The translations under genes were made by a program, and so were the position numbers. Below, piece after piece: positions 35,501-43,755 of a stretch of 64,000 nucleotides of DNA. The first letter of the stretch is position 1, and every line of letters begins with the position of its first letter. This stretch comes from Thermoplasmata archaeon (lineage in GTDB: Archaea > Thermoplasmatota > Penumbrarchaeia > JAEHCK01). The notes below the pieces were generated by a model. That model was not told the origin of the DNA, searched no databases, and saw nothing but the letters and a program-made list of their open reading frames with translations. The stretch covers positions 18,549 through 82,548 of the forward strand of contig JAEHCK010000005.1 in NCBI GenBank assembly GCA_020696345.1. The letters run 5' to 3'.

Positions 35501-36664
35501 AGATACAGCAGTGGACAGACAGTAATGGCCGATAGAGTTGTTACCGACAATAATAAGTTAACATTCAGTTTTCATCTGGGATTACTACAGCACCCCGAAT
35601 TGGGAAATGTGACGCCCACATCCAACTTTGGCATTTTTGCCACAGCCGTACGAGAAAGTAACACCACATCTATCCTGGAATATGGTTATTTTTACGACTC
35701 GGTCGGTCTTGGAGCGCAAAACGCGCCAACCATGATCATTGAGGAAACCGAAGACGAAAAGGATGAAGAATTACCAATATATTATATCTTAGGCCAGATA
35801 GGGGGAATACCAATTTTGTTCCTGGTTATTATTGCGATCATCTTGATCTGTATTATTGTGGGTTATGCTTCTTATGTTAAAGGGAAATATAAAGCCGAAA
35901 GCTCGGTTGAAGTACCACCGGTACCACCTGTACCTTCTTCACGTAGTTCCAGCGCTCCAAATTATGGCGTCTACCCCGGTTTAGTCAGAGATGAAAGATA
36001 TTACGACAGCTTGTTCGCGGATGAATATGAACCTGAGCATGGTTACGATGATTATGATCAATATGACTATGGTCCTGGGCCTAGTCCTGGTCCGGATCCA
36101 GGTTTAGATGCAGTAGTTGGCGAAGGGTTTAGTGATGATACCGTACCCGAGGATGAAACGTATCTGGATGAAGAGGCAGCTCTTGATATGGTAGGTGCGG
36201 AAGAGCGTGAAGTGCCCGCACCCGAGCTCGAGCCCGAGGGGCCCACTGAAGAAGAACTGACCAGTGATGAGCTGGATCTACTAGTGACCCCAGAGGATCT
36301 AATAACAGATGATATTGAAGCCGAACTCGGAGAAATCAGACTTCCGGATGAGGAAGAACTAGATGAAGAAATGCCTATAGAGGAAGAAGTGTTTGAAGAA
36401 GATGTAGACGTAGACGAAGAAGAAGTAGAGCTTGAATATGAAGAGCCGGTGGAAGACGAAGATGAACCCATAGATGACGATGAGGAGCCCGTTGACCTTG
36501 TGGACGAAGAGCCGGTGGAAGACGAAGATGAACCCATAGATGATGAAGAGGAACCGGTTGACCTTGAGGACGAAGAGCCGGTGGAAGACGAAGATGAACC
36601 CGTAGATGATGAAGAGGGACCGGTGGAAGACGACGAGGGACCCATTGAAGAAGATGAAGAGTGA
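32516..36664 (+). CDS. Large surface protein with cadherin-like repeats, duplicated C-proximal domain, membrane anchor and acidic repeat tail
   Basis: A 1,382-residue protein. N-terminal hydrophobic signal (about 9-30); a region resembling a bacterial pre-peptidase C-terminal (PPC) domain (about 60-190); cadherin/VCBS-like repeats marked by QNDPPWL and TNDPPAM (about 340-675); two diverged copies of a domain of about 190 residues (about 678-865 and 872-1073), both ending in a Y-x-Y/F-DSxGLGA motif; a membrane helix (about 1097-1120); and a cytoplasmic tail of 260 residues ending in three 22-residue acidic repeats. The duplicated domain is not recognised. Asn-x-Thr/Ser sequons are abundant, suggesting glycosylation. 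The start follows AAGGAGTGAT. Probably a surface adhesion or S-layer-associated protein; exact role unknown. Confidence 0.85.
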   Translation: MYGSWKNNNLFLFVFYMIILSLISSIISDHGLSGMPLTGQITEPPGQRNTQVIDDLAPITSPLFADNDNTILNATLIDDATFFNKTKTDNLSGYSASGDDLFDYYKIYLDNHAETDGLNADKLLLWLNTTVTFNLTMSLYDPALHLLALAVSAAEFENGSISISAQSTGYHYIKIWFEPFSPYAEYNLTYQLPQETNILLDHNNDFSNGTDMQLTITDMGTWEKKEYFQAFSLNQHKDIHDFFNLTINVSENVTITMSPPDGNIYGIELFNQTNSSSLVTSARFVGNVNNTPLYYESNKTAVYFLRVYTFYEFPNLNGGSGTYSLSIRIKPQNQPPVIRPGAFTHLYLQEDTAPKVVLLNDSIYFDPDVGNTNDNLTFYIKNGSDWDHSYSSDNISVTILPNGTASIWPQKNINTTGENITFVAFDWLGWNITHNITVVVTPQNDPPWLTSVNDITISGGNKYLNLTNDHNGYFGAFEDEPYIISITGFDIEGDSLEFSYNSAVNFKTSVVPTDPNAVNYSFTPTQTLVGIVQINVSVNETENESIPGDWIIVNITVNNTNDPPAMETVNGGSVVPGEIVEFVDVNGVFVGNTINFTITAIDMDLPHGDKLTFNTTNLTFIQRNILKFTRTGLNSTNVSFSPSALDAGIKFINITVHDEEQVVSNIILKVEVREAEKKYSLSDDDCTFEYHDGEAEDDYTFYELVYRRPNSPISYHMMAFTAKGNTPGVDIVQLSSTKVGDYMNVSVDLRGNIADNTTVKVCFVRPFEHYETKLDNRSTVLPEPYAPEHSKVILFFSYGDPDHTDIGRPIKTSAKTLEFSIHLGILENTYGITHGFEFGLFGQAYKNGLDDYAYFAYDSIGLGAVATPQGTVSHLLSEKECDMEEVDDDTDDVYGYNIKFNEQDRSAGLTVEKTSRGGLPEIDIIRVKSNRRDLYLDVTLSLAGPVSNDTQVSYYVYIVTSGHVESGLHLTPDKVTGASYPKPYIPLKGYYYQVGRYSSGQTVMADRVVTDNNKLTFSFHLGLLQHPELGNVTPTSNFGIFATAVRESNTTSILEYGYFYDSVGLGAQNAPTMIIEETEDEKDEELPIYYILGQIGGIPILFLVIIAIILICIIVGYASYVKGKYKAESSVEVPPVPPVPSSRSSSAPNYGVYPGLVRDERYYDSLFADEYEPEHGYDDYDQYDYGPGPSPGPDPGLDAVVGEGFSDDTVPEDETYLDEEAALDMVGAEEREVPAPELEPEGPTEEELTSDELDLLVTPEDLITDDIEAELGEIRLPDEEELDEEMPIEEEVFEEDVDVDEEEVELEYEEPVEDEDEPIDDDEEPVDLVDEEPVEDEDEPIDDEEEPVDLEDEEPVEDEDEPVDDEEGPVEDDEGPIEEDEE
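36440..36637 (+). repeat. Three tandem copies of a 66-bp unit coding for 22-residue acidic repeats
   Basis: Units begin with GAAGAGCCGGTGGAAGACGA at 36440, 36506 and 36572 and encode EEPVEDEDEP[IV]DDxEEPVDL-type repeats, the last copy degenerating. High DNA identity suggests recent duplication and possible length variation between cells. Confidence 0.9.
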
Positions 36665-36833
36665 AAGTCCAAAGAAGAGACCGTTCTTCAGAACGAGTTA
36701 TTTTTATATATCATACGCGTTTTCCTATAACGTACATTTAAAGAAGGAAAAGAACGTTATCTTGTTAAATCAATATGTATATATATCTTCTTTTTATTAC
36801 ATATAAAAAGAATATTGGAAAGGAGGGTTGAGA

Positions 36834-39800
36834 ATGCGTTGCAGAGCAGTTAATTCGGTTTTGATAGTGTGTTTGTTATTTGGAGCAATGTTTGTTGGTA
36901 TGATTGGTTTTGATAATGATCTCGTTGGTGAGGTTGAAGCTGTAGATCGATATGTTGGACCTGGCCAAACATATGCGAATATCCAGGATGCCATAGATGC
37001 AGCTTTAAACGGCGATACGATATATATCTATAACGGTACATATAATGAGAATGTGATAATCAATCAATCGGTGACTCTGATCGGTAATGGCACGGAAAAC
37101 ACGATAATAAATGGCATGGGTGGTTATGGAATTAACATAACAGTTAGTAATGTCACCGTTCAAAATCTAACGATCGATAATTGTACCTACACACCACCAC
37201 TCAATGGAATTGGAATATATATCAACAATGATACAAAAATCCTTCAAAATGTCAATTTATCAAATATTAGGGTTAATAACAGTGGAGTGGGTATTGCTTT
37301 TGATAATGCAACATTTTGTAATGTTGATAATTGCACGATCGAAAACTCATCTATTATTGGCATTTTATTTGGCTTAAAGGAATTGCCGAGTGTTCCCGGT
37401 GATAGTCATTGCTACAATTGTATTGTTTCGAATTGCAGTATTAACCAGAGCCTATCTATTCAATCAGGGACAGGGATTTACCTATCCAATTGCACTAATT
37501 TTACAATTTCACACAATACAATTTACAATATGACCTGTAACCAGAGCCAGAGTGGCCCGGATGCATACGGAATTCAAATCATTGGCGCAAATAACACTAA
37601 TGTAAACGACAATACTATATTCGACTGTGATAATGGTGGAATTGCTCTTGTAGGCTCAAATTATACTACTATATCTCAAAACAACATCTTTAACAGCACT
37701 GGCAATGCCTCAGAATCCAGCCTGGGCATTAAGATCTTCGGTTCAAACAATAACACGATTTTCAATAATAGTGTGTACGGCCATAAATATGGAATATATT
37801 TATCAACCTCATCAAGTGTTGGTAATCTCCCTTCCGATAATAATATTATTTATCATAATAATTTTTATAATAATTCTGTGGGTAATGCACACGATGAGTT
37901 CAATAATACCTGGAACCTGACCTACGGCAGCAGCGGCAACTACTGGGGCGATTATTCGGGTGTGGATGTCAAATCCGGCCCCGCCCAGGATCAACCAGGC
38001 ATGGACGGCTACGGTGATGTTGCCAGGGTGATCGCTGGTGGTGGTGTAAGCAACGACAACTACCCGCTGATGCATGAATTTGTATGGTCCGAACAAGTTG
38101 GGCCTACAATAGATTTACTTACTCCGTTCAATAATAGTGTTATTATGATTGGGACCTTCCTAGCATTCGACATCTGGGATGGCAACTATGATCTGAGTAC
38201 GTTCAATTATACCGCAAATCTAGCAGTGAACCAGTCCTTTGCGATCAATTATACAAATGATACCTCCAATGAAGCTGAAGGACAGTTCATCATAGAGGTG
38301 CACGCCAAGGATTCAATGGGCCAAATTACAATCGAATGGTTCAACTTCACTCTTGATTCCACGCCGCCCAATATCACACTGGTTTCGCCGGCAAATGACA
38401 CATTTATCATACCAGGAACAGAGATCGACCTTGAAATAAACGATACCAACCTGGATAAAGCCAATTATTCACTGGATGGCAATGCACCCACGGTACTAAA
38501 TGCACCATGGAATATTTCAACGGTCGGTTGGTCGCAGGGGCCGCATTATATTATGGTAAACGCCACCGATCTAGCTAGTTTGAAAACAACCAAGATCTTC
38601 AACTTTACAGTTGACACTCTAAAACCGGAGATCAAATTGGAATCACCCCAGAACAACTCATTATTTATGGCTGGGACGATCATCAATTTCACGATCACCG
38701 ATCCAAATCTTGACATGGCCAATTATTCGAGAAATGGAGAAGTGAACGTTTCTCTTAATGAGACAAATAAATATGATATAGACACCACCGGTTGGCCGGA
38801 TGGTAACTACCAGATAAATGTCCATGCCATAGATCTACGCGGAAATCTCAATATTACGACCTTCAATTTCTCGATAGATTCAAACCCACCTATTATCACT
38901 CTAGTCTCACCGGCAAATAACTCCTTTATCAAACCGGGAACAAATATCACCTTAACAATTATTGACCCAAATCTTTATAACATTAATTATTCTAAAGATG
39001 GCGGGGCCAATCAAACTTTCATTGACCCGTATAATATTAGTACCACCGGCTGGCTTGACGGGGCACACTACATCACGGTAAATGCAAACGATACGGTGGA
39101 TAATAATATCTCGAAAATATTCAACTTCACTATAGACTCCATATTACCCGAAATAATTCTGAACACACCAGCAGATAATTCTGTTATTACTACAGGTACG
39201 ATCATCAATCTTACTATAAATGATACTAATATCGAAATAGTGAACTATACGGTAAATAGTGTGGGCAATACTACCATAACCGATCCCTATGATATCGATA
39301 CAACCGGTTGGCCAGATGGAATAAAAGTGATCGATATATTTGCCACAGATAAGGCTGGGAACTTCAATAATACTAAATACACCTTTACTTTAGATTCGGT
39401 TGGACCTGTGATTACACTTGTGTCACTGACCAATAACTCGGTGATAGCTCCCGGGACAAACATAAGCCTGGATATCGTAGATGAAAATTTAGATAAAGTC
39501 AATTATTCAATCAACGGCAACGCACCTGTGGTGCTGAGTGCACCGTACAATATCACCACCAACACATCATCATGGGCTGAAGGTAACAACACGATAGTGA
39601 TCAACGCAACAGATAAGGTTGGGCACCTGACCACCGAAATATACAACTTCACCATCGATTCGATCGCACCTGTGATCATACTGAATTCACCGGCAAACAA
39701 TGAATATTTCAAAGCAGGTATAATTATCGACCTAGATATTACGGAGGCTAATATCGATATAGTAAACTATACAATAAACGACGATACAAATATTACTCTT

Positions 39801-41858
39801 GGCGAACCATATGACATATATACTCCGGGCTTAAACTGGCCAGACGATACATATATAATTAATGTTTATGCCACCGATCTTGCCAACCACACAACAACTC
39901 AGACCTATACATTCTACATAGATTCCACGAAACCGGTGATCACAATTAACTCTCCGGCAAACAACTCTGTCGTTAGAAATGGCACAACGATCGACTTGAA
40001 ACTTGTGGAGGCGAATATTGATACTGTCAATTACTCAATAGAAAGCAGGGCTACACAAACCCTAGCGCCGCCATATAACATCAGCACATCTACCTGGGCA
40101 GACGGTAACTATATAATAAAAGTTCATGCAAAAGACCTGGCAGGGAACACCGCATTACTTACATGGTTCAACTTCACCATTGATTCAACTAAGCCGGTTA
40201 TTACACTATTATCGCCCGCCGATAATGAAATAATTAAAGCCGGGGTTGAAATTGACCTGAGTGTAACCGAAGTAAATCTTGAGGTGGTTAATTATTCCAT
40301 CGATGGTGGTGAGGCTAAAAACCTAACCGCACCGTACAGCATTAGCACAACTGGTTGGGTGGACGGAAAATATTCGATCACTGTTTCCGCATTGGACAAA
40401 GCAGAAAACAAAGATAATATCATTATTACCATCACGATAGACTCAACAAAGCCTTCAATTGACATAACTGCCCCTACAACAACATTGTTCTTTGCCGGTA
40501 CGATCATTGACCTGAACATTACGGATGCAAATCTTGACACTGTGAATTTTTCGTTGGACGATGGTTTGGCACAGAATTTAACGACACCATTCGACATCAA
40601 TACAACAGGCTGGACCGTTGGCAACTATAATTTAAAGGTCACTGCAAAAGATAAAGCGGGTAACATTAAAATAGAAATTTTCGGTATTAGTATATTACCT
40701 ATAATTGTTGATGAGCTGGTTGTACAATCGACCACCCCGGACCCCGGTGCGGTGAATGTTTCATTTGATATTGAAATAGTGATCGAGTTTAACTTAACGG
40801 TGAACACATCCGCGGTTGAGGAAGCAATTACAATAAGTCCGGCCGCAACTATTGAGAACTCCAGCTGGGATCAGAATAATAAAACAATTACCATCAAATT
40901 TACCGCCGCGCTGAAGGGTGGCACAAAATACACGATCACCGTTGACACAGGTGCGGAATCTGCAACAGGCATTGCACTTATAAACGCATATTCATGGTCA
41001 TTTACTACCGAGATGGACACTGACAACGATAATATACCTGATGATGTGGACACAGATGATGATGGAGATGGAATACCTGATACTTGGGAAATCGACCATG
41101 ATCTGAACTCACTTGACTCAGAAGATGCAACAGCCGATCCAGATAATGATGATTTAACAAATCTGCAAGAATATCTGAATGATACAGATCCACAGGATGA
41201 CGACTCCGATGATGATGGGCTAACCGATGGTGCAGAGGTGAAGACTCATGAAACCGATCCAAATGATAACGACAGTGATAATGATAATATTCTAGATGGC
41301 GTGGAGATCGAGAAAGGAACAGATCCAAATGACCCCACAAGCAAACCATCAGAAAAGGAAAAAGATAAAGAAGAAGATCTTAATATGACCTTAATAGCCG
41401 GGATAATCGTAGTTATCATAGTAATAATCTTAATTCTCTTATTTTTAATGATGCGAAAGAAACCTAAAGAGGAAGAAGAAGTGGAAGAAGAAGAGAAAGA
41501 AGCAGAAGAACCTGGCATGATAGAGAAAGAAGTAGCACCTGGCATGGTAGAGAAAGAAGTGGTAGAAGGAGAAGAGCCTGGTATTGCAGAGGACGAAGAA
41601 CAGTTCGAGTGCCCGGATTGTGGTGCAGTATTAGCAAGTAGTGCAACGGTCTGTCCTGACTGTGGTGCAGAATTCGAAGACGAGGAAGAAGAAGAAGAGG
41701 AAGCTACAGCACCGGCAGAAACAGCTGCGGCAGCAGAAGAGCCGGGCATTGCAGAGGATGAAGAACAGTTCGAGTGCCCGGATTGTGGCGCAGTATTAGC
41801 AAGTAGTGCAACGGTCTGTCCAGACTGCGGTGCAGAATTCGAAGAAGAGGAAGAATAA
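36834..41858 (+). CDS. Beta-helix and Ig-repeat surface protein with two cytoplasmic zinc ribbons
   Basis: A 1,674-residue protein starting at ATG 36834, seven bases after AGGAGG; the TTG at 36828 is too close to it. Signal peptide (about 1-35); NosD/pectin-lyase-like right-handed beta-helix (about 45-370); about ten Ig-like repeats of 85-90 residues, each starting near [P]xITLxSPANNS and ending FNFTIDS (about 420-1290); an SbsA-like Ig domain (about 1295-1390); a TSP3 segment (about 1395-1500); a membrane helix (about 1518-1543); and an acidic tail containing two nearly identical zinc ribbons, CPDCG...CPDCG, near 1591 and 1646. The ectodomain suits polysaccharide binding or adhesion; zinc ribbons on the inside face suggest an intracellular partner. 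Very rich in N-glycosylation sequons. Confidence 0.88.
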   Translation: MRCRAVNSVLIVCLLFGAMFVGMIGFDNDLVGEVEAVDRYVGPGQTYANIQDAIDAALNGDTIYIYNGTYNENVIINQSVTLIGNGTENTIINGMGGYGINITVSNVTVQNLTIDNCTYTPPLNGIGIYINNDTKILQNVNLSNIRVNNSGVGIAFDNATFCNVDNCTIENSSIIGILFGLKELPSVPGDSHCYNCIVSNCSINQSLSIQSGTGIYLSNCTNFTISHNTIYNMTCNQSQSGPDAYGIQIIGANNTNVNDNTIFDCDNGGIALVGSNYTTISQNNIFNSTGNASESSLGIKIFGSNNNTIFNNSVYGHKYGIYLSTSSSVGNLPSDNNIIYHNNFYNNSVGNAHDEFNNTWNLTYGSSGNYWGDYSGVDVKSGPAQDQPGMDGYGDVARVIAGGGVSNDNYPLMHEFVWSEQVGPTIDLLTPFNNSVIMIGTFLAFDIWDGNYDLSTFNYTANLAVNQSFAINYTNDTSNEAEGQFIIEVHAKDSMGQITIEWFNFTLDSTPPNITLVSPANDTFIIPGTEIDLEINDTNLDKANYSLDGNAPTVLNAPWNISTVGWSQGPHYIMVNATDLASLKTTKIFNFTVDTLKPEIKLESPQNNSLFMAGTIINFTITDPNLDMANYSRNGEVNVSLNETNKYDIDTTGWPDGNYQINVHAIDLRGNLNITTFNFSIDSNPPIITLVSPANNSFIKPGTNITLTIIDPNLYNINYSKDGGANQTFIDPYNISTTGWLDGAHYITVNANDTVDNNISKIFNFTIDSILPEIILNTPADNSVITTGTIINLTINDTNIEIVNYTVNSVGNTTITDPYDIDTTGWPDGIKVIDIFATDKAGNFNNTKYTFTLDSVGPVITLVSLTNNSVIAPGTNISLDIVDENLDKVNYSINGNAPVVLSAPYNITTNTSSWAEGNNTIVINATDKVGHLTTEIYNFTIDSIAPVIILNSPANNEYFKAGIIIDLDITEANIDIVNYTINDDTNITLGEPYDIYTPGLNWPDDTYIINVYATDLANHTTTQTYTFYIDSTKPVITINSPANNSVVRNGTTIDLKLVEANIDTVNYSIESRATQTLAPPYNISTSTWADGNYIIKVHAKDLAGNTALLTWFNFTIDSTKPVITLLSPADNEIIKAGVEIDLSVTEVNLEVVNYSIDGGEAKNLTAPYSISTTGWVDGKYSITVSALDKAENKDNIIITITIDSTKPSIDITAPTTTLFFAGTIIDLNITDANLDTVNFSLDDGLAQNLTTPFDINTTGWTVGNYNLKVTAKDKAGNIKIEIFGISILPIIVDELVVQSTTPDPGAVNVSFDIEIVIEFNLTVNTSAVEEAITISPAATIENSSWDQNNKTITIKFTAALKGGTKYTITVDTGAESATGIALINAYSWSFTTEMDTDNDNIPDDVDTDDDGDGIPDTWEIDHDLNSLDSEDATADPDNDDLTNLQEYLNDTDPQDDDSDDDGLTDGAEVKTHETDPNDNDSDNDNILDGVEIEKGTDPNDPTSKPSEKEKDKEEDLNMTLIAGIIVVIIVIILILLFLMMRKKPKEEEEVEEEEKEAEEPGMIEKEVAPGMVEKEVVEGEEPGIAEDEEQFECPDCGAVLASSATVCPDCGAEFEDEEEEEEEATAPAETAAAAEEPGIAEDEEQFECPDCGAVLASSATVCPDCGAEFEEEEE
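41599..41850 (+). repeat. Duplicated zinc-ribbon coding segment
   Basis: Two copies of about 85 bases (from about 41599 and about 41760), beginning GAAGAACAGTTCGAGTGCCC, differ at only a few third-codon positions. Each encodes one CPDCG...CPDCG ribbon, separated by an acidic Ala-rich linker. The near identity points to recent tandem duplication or gene conversion. Confidence 0.85.
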
Positions 41859-41865
41859 GAATTTG

Positions 41866-42180
41866 AATCGTAGTCGAGCTGAATCGATGCGGGATCGTAG
41901 TCAAGATGAATTAATAATGAATCGTAATCGAGCTAAATTGATACTCAGTTGATCCCATGCAGATCTATTGTATATTTGATCCCCTGTAGATTTGATGTTT
42001 AAGTGATACCATGCGAAGATTATAAACAACCGAGATATTATTTCTCTATTCCTTAATAAATTATTCTGGGATCTTAATATCAATAATTCAACAAGGTATC
42101 TATTAATCATTAATTAGTCAAGGTATCTATCAGTCTATCCTCAAACAATCACGATCACAGTCCAACGATAATTCTACCCG
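41866..42180. repeat. 27-bp tandem array with inverted units (array A)
   Basis: Three units with exact 27-bp spacing begin at TCGTAG 41868, TCGTAG 41895 and TCGTAA 41922. At about 42125-42180 related words occur in the opposite orientation (reverse complement GACTGTAGTCGGG... and GACTGTGATCG..., also 27 bp apart). The forward consensus, TCGTARTCGAGCTRRRTTRA, matches array B at 61802. It starts eight bases after the stop of the surface protein gene. No spacers of unique sequence, so not CRISPR. The rest of the spacer to 42301 is AT-rich with nothing recognised. Confidence 0.75.
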
Positions 42181-42301
42181 ACTACAGTCAAACAATAAAA
42201 AATTAAATATCATAATTAACACATTACCCATCCTAACTTAATATTAAATTATTCAATTGAAACTGAAACCCAACACAATTATTCGATTAGGTGGTAGAGG
42301 C

Positions 42302-42703
42302 ATGGCAGAGAAGAAAATTAGGGTTCTGATCGCAAAACCCGGGCTTGATGGACATGACAGAGGCGCTAAGATCGTGGCACGTGCACTTCGTGATGGTGGA
42401 ATGGAGGTGATCTACACCGGCCTACACCAGACACCCGAACAGATCGTAGAGACCGCCATACAGGAGGATGTGGACCATATCGGTTTGAGCTGTCTCTCGG
42501 GTGCACACATGACACTGTTCCCGCGTGTGGTTGAGCTGTTAAGGCAAAATAAAGCCTCTGACATTACCGTATCCGGTGGCGGCATCATACCAGACGAGGA
42601 TGCGTTAAAACTGAAAAAAGCCGGCATTGCAGCAATCTTCGGGCCCGGAGCAACTACTGGAGAGATCGTAACATTTATTCGTGATTTAGTTACATCGAAA
42701 TAG
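42302..42703 (+). CDS. Methylmalonyl-CoA mutase, small cobalamin-binding subunit
   Basis: A 133-residue stand-alone B12-binding domain. It has the signature D16-G17-H18-D19-RGAK (His18 is the lower cobalt ligand), the SCLSGAH segment and the SGGGIIP loop. In archaea this subunit pairs with a separate catalytic subunit to interconvert methylmalonyl-CoA and succinyl-CoA; the large subunit is not in this window. The ATG at 42302 follows GGTGGTAGAGG. It is followed after 26 bases by MeaB, the usual mutase chaperone, confirming the assignment. Confidence 0.93.
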   Translation: MAEKKIRVLIAKPGLDGHDRGAKIVARALRDGGMEVIYTGLHQTPEQIVETAIQEDVDHIGLSCLSGAHMTLFPRVVELLRQNKASDITVSGGGIIPDEDALKLKKAGIAAIFGPGATTGEIVTFIRDLVTSK

Positions 42704-42729
42704 TGAGAATGATTTTTTTTGGTGAAAGT

Positions 42730-43731
42730 ATGGAGCTTGTAGACCGGTTACTTGCCGGCGATAGACGCGCAGTAGCCAGATTGATCTCGATGATAGAGAA
42801 TAGTGAGCCAGAGGCCATTACGGCCATGAGCCTCTTATATGAGCATACAGGTAATGCGCATATCGTGGGTATCACAGGTCCACCCGGTGCGGGAAAGAGC
42901 ACAGTGGTTGAAAAGCTCGCAATTCATGCACGCACCAAGGGCAAGACCGTTGGCATAATCGCTGTTGACCCTTCAAGCCCGTTCACCGGTGGTGCACTAT
43001 TGGGCGACCGTGTGCGAATGCAATCGGTCTCCACCGACCCGGGTGTATTTATCCGCAGCATGAGCACACGTGGACACCTGGGCGGGGTTGCAAAGGCCAC
43101 AAATGATGCCGTTCGCATACTAGATGCGTTTAAAAAAGATATTATAATGGTAGAGACCGTTGGTGCGGGGCAGTCAGAAGTGGATATAGTTAAAACAGCA
43201 CATACTACGGTAATAGTTGAAATGCCCGGTTTGGGTGATGATATCCAGGCGATCAAAGCCGGTATCCTGGAAATAGGTGATATCTTTGCGGTAAATAAGG
43301 CGGACCGTGATGGTGTGGAAAGGACCATGACAGAATTGAACACCATGTTGGACCTGAACCCTACCAGGTACGAGAACGGTTGGCGGCCGCCGGTGATAAG
43401 TGTAATTGCACGCGAGAGCAAGGGAATTGAAGAACTTTACAACAAAATAATAGAGCATATGGAGTACCTAAGATCGTCAGGCGAGTACTCGAGTGTGCAG
43501 CATGTACGTTACCAGGAAGATTTCATGGATATCCTCAAGCAGAATCTGACCACCTACATTTTGAACAAGGTGATCGACAAAGGCAAGTTTGATGAACTGG
43601 TCGAGCAGTTGATGCAGCACAATATCGACCCATATCGAGCTACCGATGATATGCTGAAATCCATCCTGGGTGAAGCTATCTGTTTGGATATGAATGAAAA
43701 GGGTAAAAAGCCAAAAAAAGACAAAAAATAA
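42730..43731 (+). CDS. meaB: MeaB/ArgK-type G-protein chaperone of methylmalonyl-CoA mutase
   Basis: A 333-residue G3E-family GTPase with Walker A GPPGAGKS (50-57), VDPSSPFTGGALLGDR, the METVGAGQSE switch region and NKAD for guanine recognition. MeaB loads and protects the adenosylcobalamin cofactor of the mutase. The ATG at 42730 is chosen because GGTGAA with a three-base spacer precedes it; GTG 42703 overlaps the previous stop and lacks a ribosome binding site. Co-transcribed with the B12-binding subunit. Confidence 0.94.
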   Translation: MELVDRLLAGDRRAVARLISMIENSEPEAITAMSLLYEHTGNAHIVGITGPPGAGKSTVVEKLAIHARTKGKTVGIIAVDPSSPFTGGALLGDRVRMQSVSTDPGVFIRSMSTRGHLGGVAKATNDAVRILDAFKKDIIMVETVGAGQSEVDIVKTAHTTVIVEMPGLGDDIQAIKAGILEIGDIFAVNKADRDGVERTMTELNTMLDLNPTRYENGWRPPVISVIARESKGIEELYNKIIEHMEYLRSSGEYSSVQHVRYQEDFMDILKQNLTTYILNKVIDKGKFDELVEQLMQHNIDPYRATDDMLKSILGEAICLDMNEKGKKPKKDKK

Positions 43732-43755
43732 TGGGTCATATCTGGAGTTCAGCAA

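Noticed and set aside
36067..36672. Ser-rich 201-residue minus-strand frame
   Set aside because: Mirror of the acidic GAA/GAT codon tail of the surface protein.
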